64,000 nucleotides of DNA from Chaetorhynchus papuensis (taxonomy: Eukaryota > Chordata > Aves > Passeriformes > Rhipiduridae): contig VWYX01000719.1 in NCBI GenBank assembly GCA_013396525.1, forward strand, positions 62,001-126,000. The letters run 5' to 3'. Of this stretch, positions 26,601 to 38,200 are shown piece after piece. Below the pieces are notes generated by a model. It did not search any database. It had not been told where the DNA came from and was given only the letters and a program-made list of their open reading frames with translations. How positions within the stretch are numbered: position 1 is the first letter of the stretch; each line of letters opens with the position of its first letter. Position numbers and translations under genes: made by a program.

Positions 26601-29600
26601 TGACTTTTGCACTGGAGAGATGAGTATCACGTTAGAGCACTGGGAATACAGGAGCCCTTCATCAGAAGGATGTCTGCTTGTTAGATTTGCAGCTCTAACA
26701 GCAGGAGGAATCAGCAGAAATAAAAACAATGAACGAAACCAGACAGGAACCCCCAGCCCAGACCTCTCTGGGTGTACAGCCTGTGTGGTTTCAGTTTGGT
26801 AGTAGACCTGGATTGAACTCTAAGATTATAAAGAGCAAGTTTTCAGAAAACCTCTTTCAATCTGGAGCATCCAAGAATAAATCCTGAATACATATAACAA
26901 ATGTACAAAGATTGGTGAGTCTGGTTGCTTCAGCTTTGCATTTCTCTGGGTGGTTCCAGTAAAACCACTAAATCAAAGCTGTTTGAAATAAGGAATGAGT
27001 AAGTACTTGAGATGACTTGAATCCAGGCCAGTCTCTTCTGGGTCCATGCTTTCAGGGTACATAGAAAATACAAGATCGTAAGGAGGCCAGAAGACTGTAT
27101 GTTGTATTCTTTGAGATACTGAGCTGATTCTGTCCAGATCCTATTGAAAAAGTGCTCCAGCAGAAGTGCACTAGAGGACATGCTTTTTTGTACCTTTAAG
27201 TGTGAAAGATCATGTCTGAACAAACTAACTTCTGAAATGTGAGTTACGGTTATTATCTGAGTTGTGCTCGATTTCATTCCTGTGCAGCCGGAGTAGCAAC
27301 TTGGTGTTACCTAGGAGAGTGTTACTTGTTCCCTCCTCTTCCCTCCCCTCCCTTTTAAGCAGTTCAGGGACTGATTTTCTGCCCTATTTTCTGTGCACCA
27401 CCACTTTTTAAGAGTAAAGATAAACACACAACTGCAATGCTGTGTGCAAGGCAAGAATTCTTCAGGAGAAACATTCACCTTTGCCTCCGAAAACACCTCA
27501 GGTGCTCATAGAACCTTGGGAGAAGGGTTTTTTCTTTTTATCAGGACCAGTTATGGCCATTTGTGGGGTGAGGCGTTCCTTCTAACCCTTAGAGTATGGT
27601 TCAAAACCCTAAACTGTGGGGTAGGTTTATATTTTTAAGAAGCTGTTACCACTGAGTATTGTAACTCTAGGTAATATGTTGTTCTGTTGGGTTTTAATGG
27701 CCTTCCTTCTCTTTTTTATCTCCAGTTGTACTTCTACATATCTTCTGCATCTTTAAAAAATGCTTATTTGACTCTTAATAGTAAAACTGGCAAAGGACAG
27801 AGTAAAGCCAGGAAAGTTATTTCAGCCTGACAGGAAAGTTTAGGTTGCTTAGTCAGCTAAGTATGTATTATTAACAAAATTCTATATCTCATAAAGAATG
27901 TGGGAAGCAATTAGGATTACTGCATTTGTGGAAGAAATCACTCAGGATTTTCAGGGAGTCATGATACAAACAGTCTCCAAGCCCAAATATTCTTATATGA
28001 CTCTGCAGGAGAACAAGGTCTGGTAACAATGTTTTTTTGCATAGCGTCAGGAAATCTCTAAATACTGTGCCCATACTTGAGGAAAAAACTGGATTGAAAT
28101 GGTCATAAGGAACATATGACAGAATTAAGCTCTGGCACACAATTGTGAGGGATCTACCCTTCATCAGGGCGGCTAATTCAAATATAAAATAATTTGTATT
28201 GTCAAAGAACTAACAGGGAGAGAAAGTTTTTTTTAAAATATACCTTATTCTGGAGGAAGTCGGGTGCAGCTGAATGCTGTGGCTTGAAAGTAAAGTCCCT
28301 TTTAAACAAACTCAGTTTAAGGAGTTAGGGTGAATATTTTAACAGAGAACTGATGGGCAATTCACTGTAGAAGTGGGGAATCCCTGCTGTATTTGATAAC
28401 CATCACACTAGTTCCTCCAGCTCTTATGGAAGTTGAGTTTTCTACAGCTTTAGGAAAACCACTGCCATCTTAATAGAGGTATCTTAGAGTTTTTAGAAAT
28501 GGAACAGCAGCAACAGTGAACAGAGGTGACTGTTACCTTCCATACAAAGAGCAACAGAATAAGTTGGGATTCTTCCACCTGAAAAACAATAAATGACGAT
28601 TATCTTCAATTCCTGAATTGCATGGAAAGTTTAGAGGGGGAACAACCTTTTTTTTTTTCCTTTTCCATTACATGAAAGTAATGAAATAGGTATTGCGTGG
28701 AGACAGCATGTAGTAAGCTTAAAACGAAATAACAACTTAGTCCTTGATGTGTGCAGTTAACCTGGGACACTCCTTGTCACAGGATGTTGTGAATGCCAAA
28801 CATCTGTGTTTATGTGAGGACTTGGGGCAGTTCCTTAGAAGAAGGAGCCATTGAAGGTTACTAAATGCATAGAAACTGCCCTTGTTCCAAGAAGTCCCCA
28901 AGCTGCTCATTTTTAAAGCCTGGGAGAGTATTGAGGGAGGTAAAGTGCTACGATGTGCTTGCTTCAGTGTTTTGTTTCAGGCCAGAGCCAGACAAATGCA
29001 GCCTGGTTTGTCAGCATGGGGTGGGAGGGGGGATGTAATAAAACTGGTTAAAAAAGAGACTGGCACAGCTTGTGTTCTAGGTTGGTTCTGTGCTGCTTGT
29101 GATGAACAGCATGCGCCTCTTGCTTGCTGAAGGCACTGCCTTGGGCTGCTGGAGTCTGCAGGCTGCTGACTTGAAGAGAGGCGGAGAGTGTATTTCTAGA
29201 AACTACACAGGTAGGAAGGGTGGTGTGAAGATGAATACTGTCAGCAGAGAAGCTGACTTTCCCCTTTTCTCTGTGGCAAATGCTGTTCCTGCTGTTATGG
29301 GATGGTAGATTTTACTGAGATACAGAGACTGCCTTATTGCTGATAGCCTACATCTTATTTGTGTTAATTTCCCTCCTTTGAAAGGGTGTTTCTTGCTTCA
29401 TAATGGACTCTAACTTAATTTGAGCTAAAATGGATGATAAGACGAGGCATGAACAGTAAAACCTCTGTTCCAAAGCCTTTTCAAACTAAAAATGTCATGG
29501 CCTACGTGAGGTTCATACTCTTCAGAAGTACTCAAAACACTGGTCCTATTTTAGGTCCTGTCTAAACATTTAAAAATAACTCAAAACCAGGGCTCACTTC

Positions 29601-32600
29601 TAGATGCTTCACCCTTGAAAGTCTGCTCTTGCACTTGGTTTTAGATGCTTACCCAAATGTGCAGAGGGCACAGTACAGAACAGCCCTAGTTGTTCCTTTG
29701 AACTTCTAATTTCAGAAGGAAGAGAACAATGTCAGACTATCTGTTGTTTTGTCTCTAGAGACGTGGTCCCTGCTCTTAGGCAGTATCCTTTTGAGTTTTG
29801 GGGGGTTTTTTTTAGACTTTTTGTTGACTAACTTTGCTGCTGTGGTCCCTGGGGAACAGCTATGCAAAGCTGACCGGTAGCGGAACTGTGGTGATGTGTA
29901 TTCTTGGAAGCAGGCTCTTATGACTGAAAACTGAGTTGGTGTATTTTGGGAGACTATAGCTCCTCTCCAAGGATACAGTCTGGTGTGCGTATCGTGTTCT
30001 GTAGGGAAAGTTACTCCATGGAGTGGCTGAGGAGTTGCGTGCTCAGATTACAGCTGTGGGGAATACAGACAGGCCTGGGGCTGAGGGAGAATCCAGGTTG
30101 CTGTATGGACAGGATTAGGACAAGGGTCACCTTGGGGAAGACTGGCACCAGGTGGAGGGGACTGAAGTTCCTTTCTTGTTAATTGCTGCCCCATTATCTT
30201 GATTTAGTCAACTCTTCGATGCAGGAAGAAGTTTCTATCCCAAACTCTAACTCTCATCCTTGCAGAGTAGCAATGGGCTCAGTTGTTACCCCATTTACAG
30301 AGTATCTCTCCTGGTTTGTTCTCAATTTCTCAGTTATTGTTTTCATCGGTAGCTTGGCTCAAGCAATGATTCTCTCTCAGCTTGTTCCTGTGCGTGCTGG
30401 ACCTGTCTGCCATTCTCCAGATAGTCTGTCCAGATTAGATTTAGTTTGAACCCATCTTTAGCCGGTATGATCTTTTCTATTCCTAGCTGATCCATGATTT
30501 TAACCAGTGTATTTCTCACTAAGCCTTGAGAAGATTTAAACTAAAATTTTTTTATGAGGCTAAATTTGTGTCAGCCCCACCATGGCCTCCTGGGTTGACA
30601 TTAGGTGGCCAATTGCTCAGTTTGGTCCATGTATAAGTCTGAAAAGTGCTGTGTGAGCCACATTTTTGTGGGGTTTTGATTAGTTATCTGTGTGTGTCAG
30701 AGTAAACAGTTTCCTCGCCCAGCGGAAGGCACAGTCCCTGCCATGAATGTGGAGTACACAGCTTAAAATGACAGAGAAAGGATGCATGGAACTGGGGCAG
30801 TCTGCAAACAGAACTGTGCTGACCACAGGCTATAGTTTATTCTTCCAGCACAGATGTGCATACTTTTCCCTTGTTTCCTTACCAATCTCACTCTGTTCTG
30901 TCTAGCTGTTCCTTCTAGCAGAGGAGCAGTCACTCAGCGGTAGAACTCAGTGCTGTTCCTAACAAACTACTGTAAATCTGGTTTTCCTGTCTCCTGGGCA
31001 CTTTTTTGCCCAGGGGTGACCCTGGCAAGGCAGCATGCTCTTGAAATGCCGACAGTCAGCCAGTTATACTGGCTGAAATTCCTGCTCATAGCAGTTTGCA
31101 TTTCAGATTGGCACTGCAGACCTGTTCAGTGCATCTCTGCAGCCCTAGGGTGAAGGTCTGGGCTCCCTTGAAAGGGGAAGGGATGAGCCAGTCAGTCCTG
31201 CTCAGCCAGTGGCTGTCAGACTGTGCAGGTGGGAGGGTAGCAAACCAGATGAAGAACAGTCTCAACCAAAAAGCCTTTAAAATTCATGGCTCTCATGAGC
31301 AGGTAGCTGGTTCTGAACCTTTGTGCCTCTAGGACAGCACCAAAGAAGCTTTCTCTGACCTCAAACAGGAGCTCAAGTATTTTGCTAGAAAAAGTTAGTA
31401 TCTCCTTAATCTGACTGAACAGAAACTCATGTTTGTAAAGCCACTTGAAAATTTCTTATTGTGAATTTTGTCTTGTTATAAAATCCCTTGTTCTGAATAA
31501 GACATGGCTAGATGTCTGCACGTTAACAAAATAACTGGAGAACTCTTGCTCCACGTGGTTTATTTCTCCAAGTACAAATCTTGCAGGGTCCCAGCTTCTG
31601 CTTCCTTTGCCACTTAATTATCCTGTTGCTTATTTTCACTCCTCCAGGCTGTGGACCCACTGTGGTATGCGGGGAGAGCATTGCCTGATGGCCTGTCCAC
31701 AGCAGTAGTTCTCTCACCCCTCTCTATAAGCAGTCTGGTGCTCTGAATTTGATCCTTGAAACAAGAACTTCCAAGTGTGGACAGTGTCTGGCATGGGGGG
31801 CTGTGACTGTACAGTAGAAGAATAAGGCTGTGTGACTGCTGCTGGCCTGTGACTCCTCAACCATGTGCACCTTGAATGCCCTTCATGGATGGTTCCTGGG
31901 CCACCATTCCATGCTGGACTCCATTTGAAAGCACTGGATATCCAGCCTGCATGGGACAGTCCTTGTTCAGAGCTGTTGAGACTGGTGTGAAGTTGATCCT
32001 GGCTCTCAGGTCTGTGCCCAACCTGTTCAGGCTTCTGCAGTGGTGCAGTGGGAGCTGTTGTGTCTCAGATGTGTTATGTAGCTGTGAAGCTTCCCAAGCT
32101 TGGGAAGGTCCTCAGGCTTTTTGAACATCATGGTGTGTTGTTATCTGTTACTGCCTTTATGAAAGCCTTGGCAATGGCTTCCTGAGGTGGAAGAAAATGT
32201 CTGGTCACCTCAATTTGGATCATTATCTAACAGACCTGTGTAACCTAATTGCCAGACTATTGAGTCTAGTAGCTCACAGCTGATGACTGAGAACCTTCCA
32301 GGCTGAGGCACTAATTCATGGAAGATTAATTGATCAAAGCATCATTTCTGATAATGCTTTAACATAACTTGAGTAATACAAGGTAGAATACACCTCATCT
32401 TGGTTTGTAGGCAAACCACAAACAGATTGTGGTAGTGATGTGGAGTTCTGTTTATTCTGCTGTCTCTTCTGGGTGGGAGGGGATAGGTACTACTCATGTT
32501 ACTGCATTACATTAAATGTATTTGCATGTTACTGCCTGTATTCATGGCTATAGCCAGAACTGCTGACACTCTTGGAGTGAGAGGGTAAGACTGTCAGGCT

Positions 32601-33084
32601 GAACGGTTCTCCAGAAGATTAGTGGGGAGGGCAGAAAAGTGAATTTTATTTGAAATGAAGGAAAACGCCAAGAAGAATTCCTTCCTGTCCACCCAGGGTG
32701 TATTAGTTCTTTATAGATCTATTGTAGTACTAAATCTAAGACTTAAGGGGTGTCAAGGAAATTTCTTTAACAGAGCACCCTGCACTGCTCAATGTCTGCA
32801 GAGCAAAAAGATTTATTTAAGGCAGACTACGGCGTTTAACATTTCTCATTTGCATCTTGACAACTGGATGGTGGAGCTTGGGATGTGGTCCTTGTGTGTC
32901 TGCCTGTGGTCTGTACCACTGCTGGCATGAACTCGTTCTGTGGTCGGCCTCTGTTCTCCCTTCCACTCTGCAAACCTGCAGGGCTGATGCTGGCATGGGG
33001 ACCGTGGGGTTTCCTCTTGTAGTGGAAATGTAGGACTGGTGCTTTTTCACAGGAGTTTCATAGCTTCCCTCCTCTCTTGCTGGG
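23681..33084 (+). other. PLXNB1: Probable intron 1, middle part
   Basis: No supportable gene except a small coding-like patch at 25.6 kb, described separately. An A/C-rich stretch lies at about 26137-26161, and a 13-base duplication (GGAATTTGAATAT) at 26444-26456 and 26458-26470. The rest is unremarkable non-coding sequence. Confidence 0.5.
25598..25714 (+). CDS. Candidate 38-residue hydrophobic microprotein ORF (doubtful)
   Basis: A 38-codon frame ending in TGA begins MPMDCCSPLG and continues with a hydrophobic stretch (residues about 12-33, including VFLITSACVATVMLG) that looks like a single membrane span, followed by a short polar tail ending RDEPT. Nearly all third positions are G or C, unlike the surrounding intron. 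An in-frame TGA lies about 70 bases upstream, so it is not the end of a longer open exon without a splice. The opposite strand is also open through the patch (25519-25875), and the two frames share wobble positions, so the strand is ambiguous. I do not recognise either protein. It may be a true small gene, an exon of an unannotated transcript or a chance GC-rich patch. Confidence 0.15.
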   Translation: MPMDCCSPLGSSVFLITSACVATVMLGSLWMLLRDEPT

Positions 33085-33175
33085 TTACTCCAAGGCCAGG
33101 CTGGATGCAAAAGAACTTGCCTTGGGGGTGTGGCCTTTGCCTCTGGGACGTGAGAGCTTGGTTAGGGGTCACAGT
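33085..33175 (+). mobile_element. Possible decayed CR1 3' fragment
   Basis: The stretch beginning near 33093 contains CCAAGGCCAGGCTGGATG, followed by a GGGGTGTGGCCTTTGCCTCTGG-like segment. This resembles the region just 5' of the terminus of bird CR1 elements. The terminal octamers and the GGTTGGACTAGATGATC block are not seen, so this is a weak call based on recalled consensus. Confidence 0.25.
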
Positions 33176-34229
33176 CCTGTCCTCTGGGAAGCATGTGCTG
33201 GTTGCAGAGGTCTCCTCTCTCCCTTCTGCAGGGCATCCTGCCAAGGAAAAGAGACTCTTAAGGCAGAAGCAATTACATTGAGATCGTGTGCTGTCCTGGC
33301 TGTTTCTGGATGAAGCAGCTGGGCATTTCTGCTTTATAGAAATCAGCATAAAACAGCTGTGGCAGAGCAGGATTCTGGCTTTTGTAGCCTGTGGAGCCAA
33401 AGCTGAGAACAGGAGGATCCTGGCTGAGGCTGGGAGAGGTGCCCCTAATGACAGGGAGGGCAGTGTGGTTGGGAAGGTGTGCCTTGTTTGAGGTGGAGGC
33501 CGGTAAAATATGAATCACATCTGTTTGAAGTAGTGATGAAATCCCAGATGAAGGTTTTCTGTAATACCTGGCCAAACAGTCTGGTGTGCTCCAGCTTTCC
33601 TTTCTGCCTGGTTAGAACGGATGGTCCTGACCTACTTTTAGCAACCGCGGTTCTGCTGAGCGCTGCCCAAGGCTTGGCCATTCCGATGGCACAGACGGAT
33701 CTGCTGTGTTCACTCTGAGTGAGGAGTTTCCATCAAACACTTGGCAGACAGGGAAGAGCTGTTCCCGAAAGAGGGACTGTGGGTGCACTAAACTCGGATC
33801 TGCCACTTCTGTGCTCTGGGGCTCTGGCCCTGGGTTCGCTTTCCCATGGTGTGCATTAACTTTCGTGTTGCGCTGTCAGGATTCAGTTAGATGGTATCTA
33901 AATGTTAACATGAGAGATACTGCCTTTAGAAACAGCCAGGGAGGTTAGGCTTCCAGCCTTCTAAATATGTTATTAAGCAGGGCTGGACTTACATTCTTAA
34001 TATTTAAAAATAAATAAAGTCTATAAATGTACCGTAAAATAGAAGTTTAAATAGAGTATCATCCTGGGGCAAATTGCAAAGCTTTGTGTAGCTCAGTGTC
34101 CTGCCTTTGACAAGATCCAGAAGCAGATGCTTAATGAGGATGGTAAGAAACAGGGCGTGTATAATGTGGTGGGTTTGTTTTGGTTTTTTTCATTCTCCCC
34201 CCGCCTCCATTTGCCTCCCAGCTTATGAC
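33176..34229 (+). other. PLXNB1: Intron sequence, nothing recognised
   Basis: About one kilobase of ordinary non-coding sequence with short chance frames on both strands. No repeat, RNA gene or regulatory site that I can support. Confidence 0.5.
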
Positions 34230-35250
34230 CATCATCAGTTTAGGGCCCTCCTTGGCCAGGAGTTGTATCTCATCATCTGATCTTGACTATATCTATTCTC
34301 CATTAATTTATATAATCCCTCTTCTAACTTGTTTATGTTTCTGGTCTCCATGACATTCTACAGCAGTGAGCTCTACAACTTAATTATGCATTTTAAATGT
34401 TATTTGAAATATTCTTCATCCTGTGACAGTATCCCTGAGCTGACTTAGGAAAGTTGTCTGTAACTTTGGTGAGTGGTCTCTTGTTTCTGCATTGTAAAAT
34501 ATGGTGGTATAACCATGAAACTCCATCGATAAATCCATGTTTTTCATCTTGACACTGTCATGTTTCAGACCTCTTGACTTTTCCATATCTTCCCCCTGGT
34601 TGTTTCTTCTGTTGTCCTAAGTCCTACTCTGCTCGATCTCTCCTTATATGGAAGCTACTCTATGCTTTTGGTCATCTGCTGTCCCTTTTGTCATTGTCTC
34701 CTTTTTCAGATGTGGGAATCAGAACTGCCTTCAGCATTCGACAGCATAATGGGGATACGTGTTTTCTTTCCTAATTACTCCAAAGGCTGTGTTTGCGTTT
34801 TTGCTTGATACTCTATACTGAGCTGACCTTTTAAGTTTTCAAAGTTTTTTGAAGTGATAACAGCTAGCTTTGATGCTGCTGAGTTTATGTACTTAGAATA
34901 TTTTTTGTTGGTTTTGGTATTTATTGACATCTAAGATATTGTGTAGTTACTTTAAAGTGCATGTGTTCTCTTACTTTTTACAGTCTTCTCTGAATTTGAT
35001 TGTGATTACTAATTTTTTAATGATAAAATTTGCCACTTCTAGACATATTCCTCTTCTTAGATCTTATGTGAACATACTGAACAGTGCAGATTGCAGAATA
35101 AATTCTTGGCAGATCTCACTGATAACCCTAATCTGACAGGGAAACACTTGATTGCCTGTCTTTTAACTACTTATTAAATCATGATAGGGACTGTGACTTT
35201 AATTCCACAATTGCTTAACTTTTTTTTTCAAGAGCCTTAGCTGGCAGTTC
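34230..35250 (-). mobile_element. Old CR1-type LINE relic, antisense
   Basis: In the + direction the sequence follows, in the right order, landmarks of the reverse complement of an ancient CR1-family LINE as found in reptiles and turtles: a CTCCATGACATTCTACAGCA segment with a following TTAATTATGCA, then CTTATATGGAAGC, then AGAACTGCCTTCAGCATTCG, then GATAACAGCTAGCTTTGATG, then AAATTTGCCACTTC, then GAACATACTGAACAGTGC, and near the end CAAGAGCCT. Divergence and small indels are heavy, and no open reverse transcriptase frame remains. The boundaries are approximate. Family assignment rests on recalled consensus. Confidence 0.55.
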
Positions 35251-38200
35251 TTTTAAAATCATTTTAGTTAATATTAACCAGATTAAAATTGTCTCTTGGA
35301 TCTCAGTTAAACAGAAATGGGAAATCTGTGCTTGGAATTTCCTGGGTGTTGCAGGGGTTTCTCTCTTCTCCAAATATTCATCTATATTTTGGGCAACAAT
35401 TGTCTTCTTGAACTCATGCAAGCAAATTTGTTTTTACGTGGAGTGATGGGCTTAGATTTATGTAGATTAGCATAGAAACAGAGAATTTGCTCAGCAGAGC
35501 CAATTGGATGGGTAACTTCAGTGAGCCCTGCTTTCCTAACAGGGTTTTATTACAGCTGTAAACCTATCTAGGCTCTTTGGATATACTCTAAGAGAATGGG
35601 ATATTTTTTTTCCTAACTAGTTCTTTTTTTCCTAATAGAAAGAATATTTAAGTCACTGATGGTATTTGTCCACGTGCAGACGTAACATGTGATGTGGCAC
35701 CTAGTAGATCAAGGGGTTCTTAGGTGGGTAAATGGAGGACTGGTGGATTCAAACTCGGGAAAATAACATTTGCTCTGAGTGCAGTGTTAGAAATCCAAAG
35801 GAGTGTCCTGTCCAGGTCAGGTGCTGTCAAAAGGGAATGCTTATCCAGGTCAGGTAGCTAAAAAAGTAGGTTGTTGACAAATTGGGATGAGCTCAGAGAG
35901 CTTCTAGAAAAATTAAGTATTTCTGGCTGAAGAAGCTCAGACCACTTAATGTATCCATCCAAAGGATTACACGTAACTGCAATCTGTGATTTGGGAAAGC
36001 TCAAAGCTGGCAGGATGTGTAAGGGAAGGATTGCATTATGCTTGTCTGTCCTTCGTCTACTTCTTAGGCATCTATTATTGTCTGCTGCTGCAGCTAGGGT
36101 TTCTGTGTAGGTGGACCTGTGTCAGAGTTAGAATAGCTGTCTTTATCTTCTTGCCCAAGGAGGATTAAGAAAGAGGATTAGTTTTCAAACTGTTCATGCA
36201 AAAAGTGACTAGAAGCTTCTTTGACTTGGAAGATTTTGTGACAAACAAAGTTAGACAATATGTTAAGGCATTTAACTTGGGGTAAAGAACCCTCAGGCAT
36301 CAGCTTGTTGGGTTAAGGTGGTAGTTTCTGTAACTTAGGAGCCCTAAGAAAAAATCCTGGGATCACTAGACTTTAGTCAAGAGCTCTTGGGCTAGAAGGG
36401 ATGGTTAGTGGTGTTCTGTGGTTTGATTGCACAGAAAATTGGAGCAGATCCTAAAGGACTTTAATCCTCATATGTGTAACACTGGCAGAACGTTATCCTT
36501 TGGTTGTGTTAAGATGCTGAGAAACTAACAGCTGGCTTGATTTCCCCTTTTAAAAATGCACGTGCAACATGGTCTTGAGTTCACATTGAGTTAGTATTTG
36601 AGAGGATGTTAAAGTGGAAAAGTCAACCCTTGATTTGCAATGACACAGTGTATATGAAGAAAGCTTCTTCAACAGTAAGCATCTTGTCATTATTTCATAT
36701 TCCTTATAAATGTTTGTGTAGTTGGTCTTGGTTTGTAAAAAGTTCACTATTTAACATTGTATTAATCATTAACACTTCATTAACCAGTTTTACTGAAAGC
36801 TTAGTGTTTATAACACATTTTCATCAGTGCAAGGGTAAAGTTTGGTTGTGCTAGAGCTGTTTAGATGAAATACCTATCTAGTACCATCAGTTAATTCCAG
36901 TATGGCTGAAATTAATATTTAGGTACCCCCAGCGATGTAGAAGCACTTCCTGCAGTTTTTCCAAAGAGCAATGCACGAGCATTATTGAAGTGTCACAAAG
37001 CTGACAATATTTTGTGCAACATTCTTTGAGTATAACTTCAATCCCCATCCAGAAAAGTACCTTGTAATGTTCAGCAATAACTATAAAGGGTATAGAAAAC
37101 CTACTTTTCCCAAGTATTTATCTAAGAATGCTAGTACAGAATTTCTACCACCTTCCCTTGCCATTTCATATTTGATATTTTGTCTTTAAGGGTTTGGAGG
37201 TTTTTTTGAGTTATTTTGACCTCAGCTTTGGTGTTATTCACATCTGGTATAACAGAGCTCCCTTGTCTGTGCCAGTCCTGCTCTGACGGGATGGCTTGGA
37301 CTTGGGATTCTCCTTGGAGTCAATTTTGCTTGGAAAACAGAGGTTTGTGTTCATCTCTGCTGGAGCTGCTTGCTGCAAGTGTTCTTAAATGACAGAGCAG
37401 GGAACTGGACTAGTAGTAGTAAATAAGACTCAAAAAAGATTTATTTATTTAATGGGAATGCCATCTTTCACAGCAGAGAACAGCAAGTCTCTGTTGAGCA
37501 TATGAAGCTTAGAAGAGGGGTATAATTCAGGGCTTTTGTGCAGAAAACATAGCAGTGGTCGTCTTCCTGCTGCTGGGCCATTTGAATGTGCTGGAGCACA
37601 AGGGTCGTCGTGCAGCTGGAAGAATGGTGCTTTTAATTTTTAAATCTTTTAGTGCTCACCCTGCGGGTTGGCTCTGCAAATGATACAGTGGAAATTGCAG
37701 GTGCAAATTTCAGAGACCTTCTTTTTTTCCGAGGCTGATTCTGCTGGGTTTCGTGGTGAGTATGAAATCTAGCCTAGAAGTTGAAACATTAACTGACCTC
37801 TCCGTGTCTGGAGGATAGAATGTGGTATTAGGGAAATAATCTGTGAGGATTGGAATAATCTCTGTGTGTTGATACGCTGCTAAAATGTGCCCAAATGAGT
37901 TCTGTGTTTGTTTCTTTAATAAATAAATAAAGTTTCTCAGAGGGATACATGAGGTCAGAGAGGTAAAAATAGTGCTACAGAAAACATGGCCTTACTTCAA
38001 ATTTTAAGTAACAAAATAGTGCCATTGCTTTAATGTTACTGGTTGTTGTTATGTGGCTGTGATATAAATATTCTGTGGCAGAATTGACTAATCCTCTAGC
38101 CCTTCTGTTGTGATCCAGATTAAATAAATGAAACTCAGCAGTATCATTTGGATATTAATATTTTACAGTGAGTTAGAGGCAATGTCCAGAGTATCGTCTG

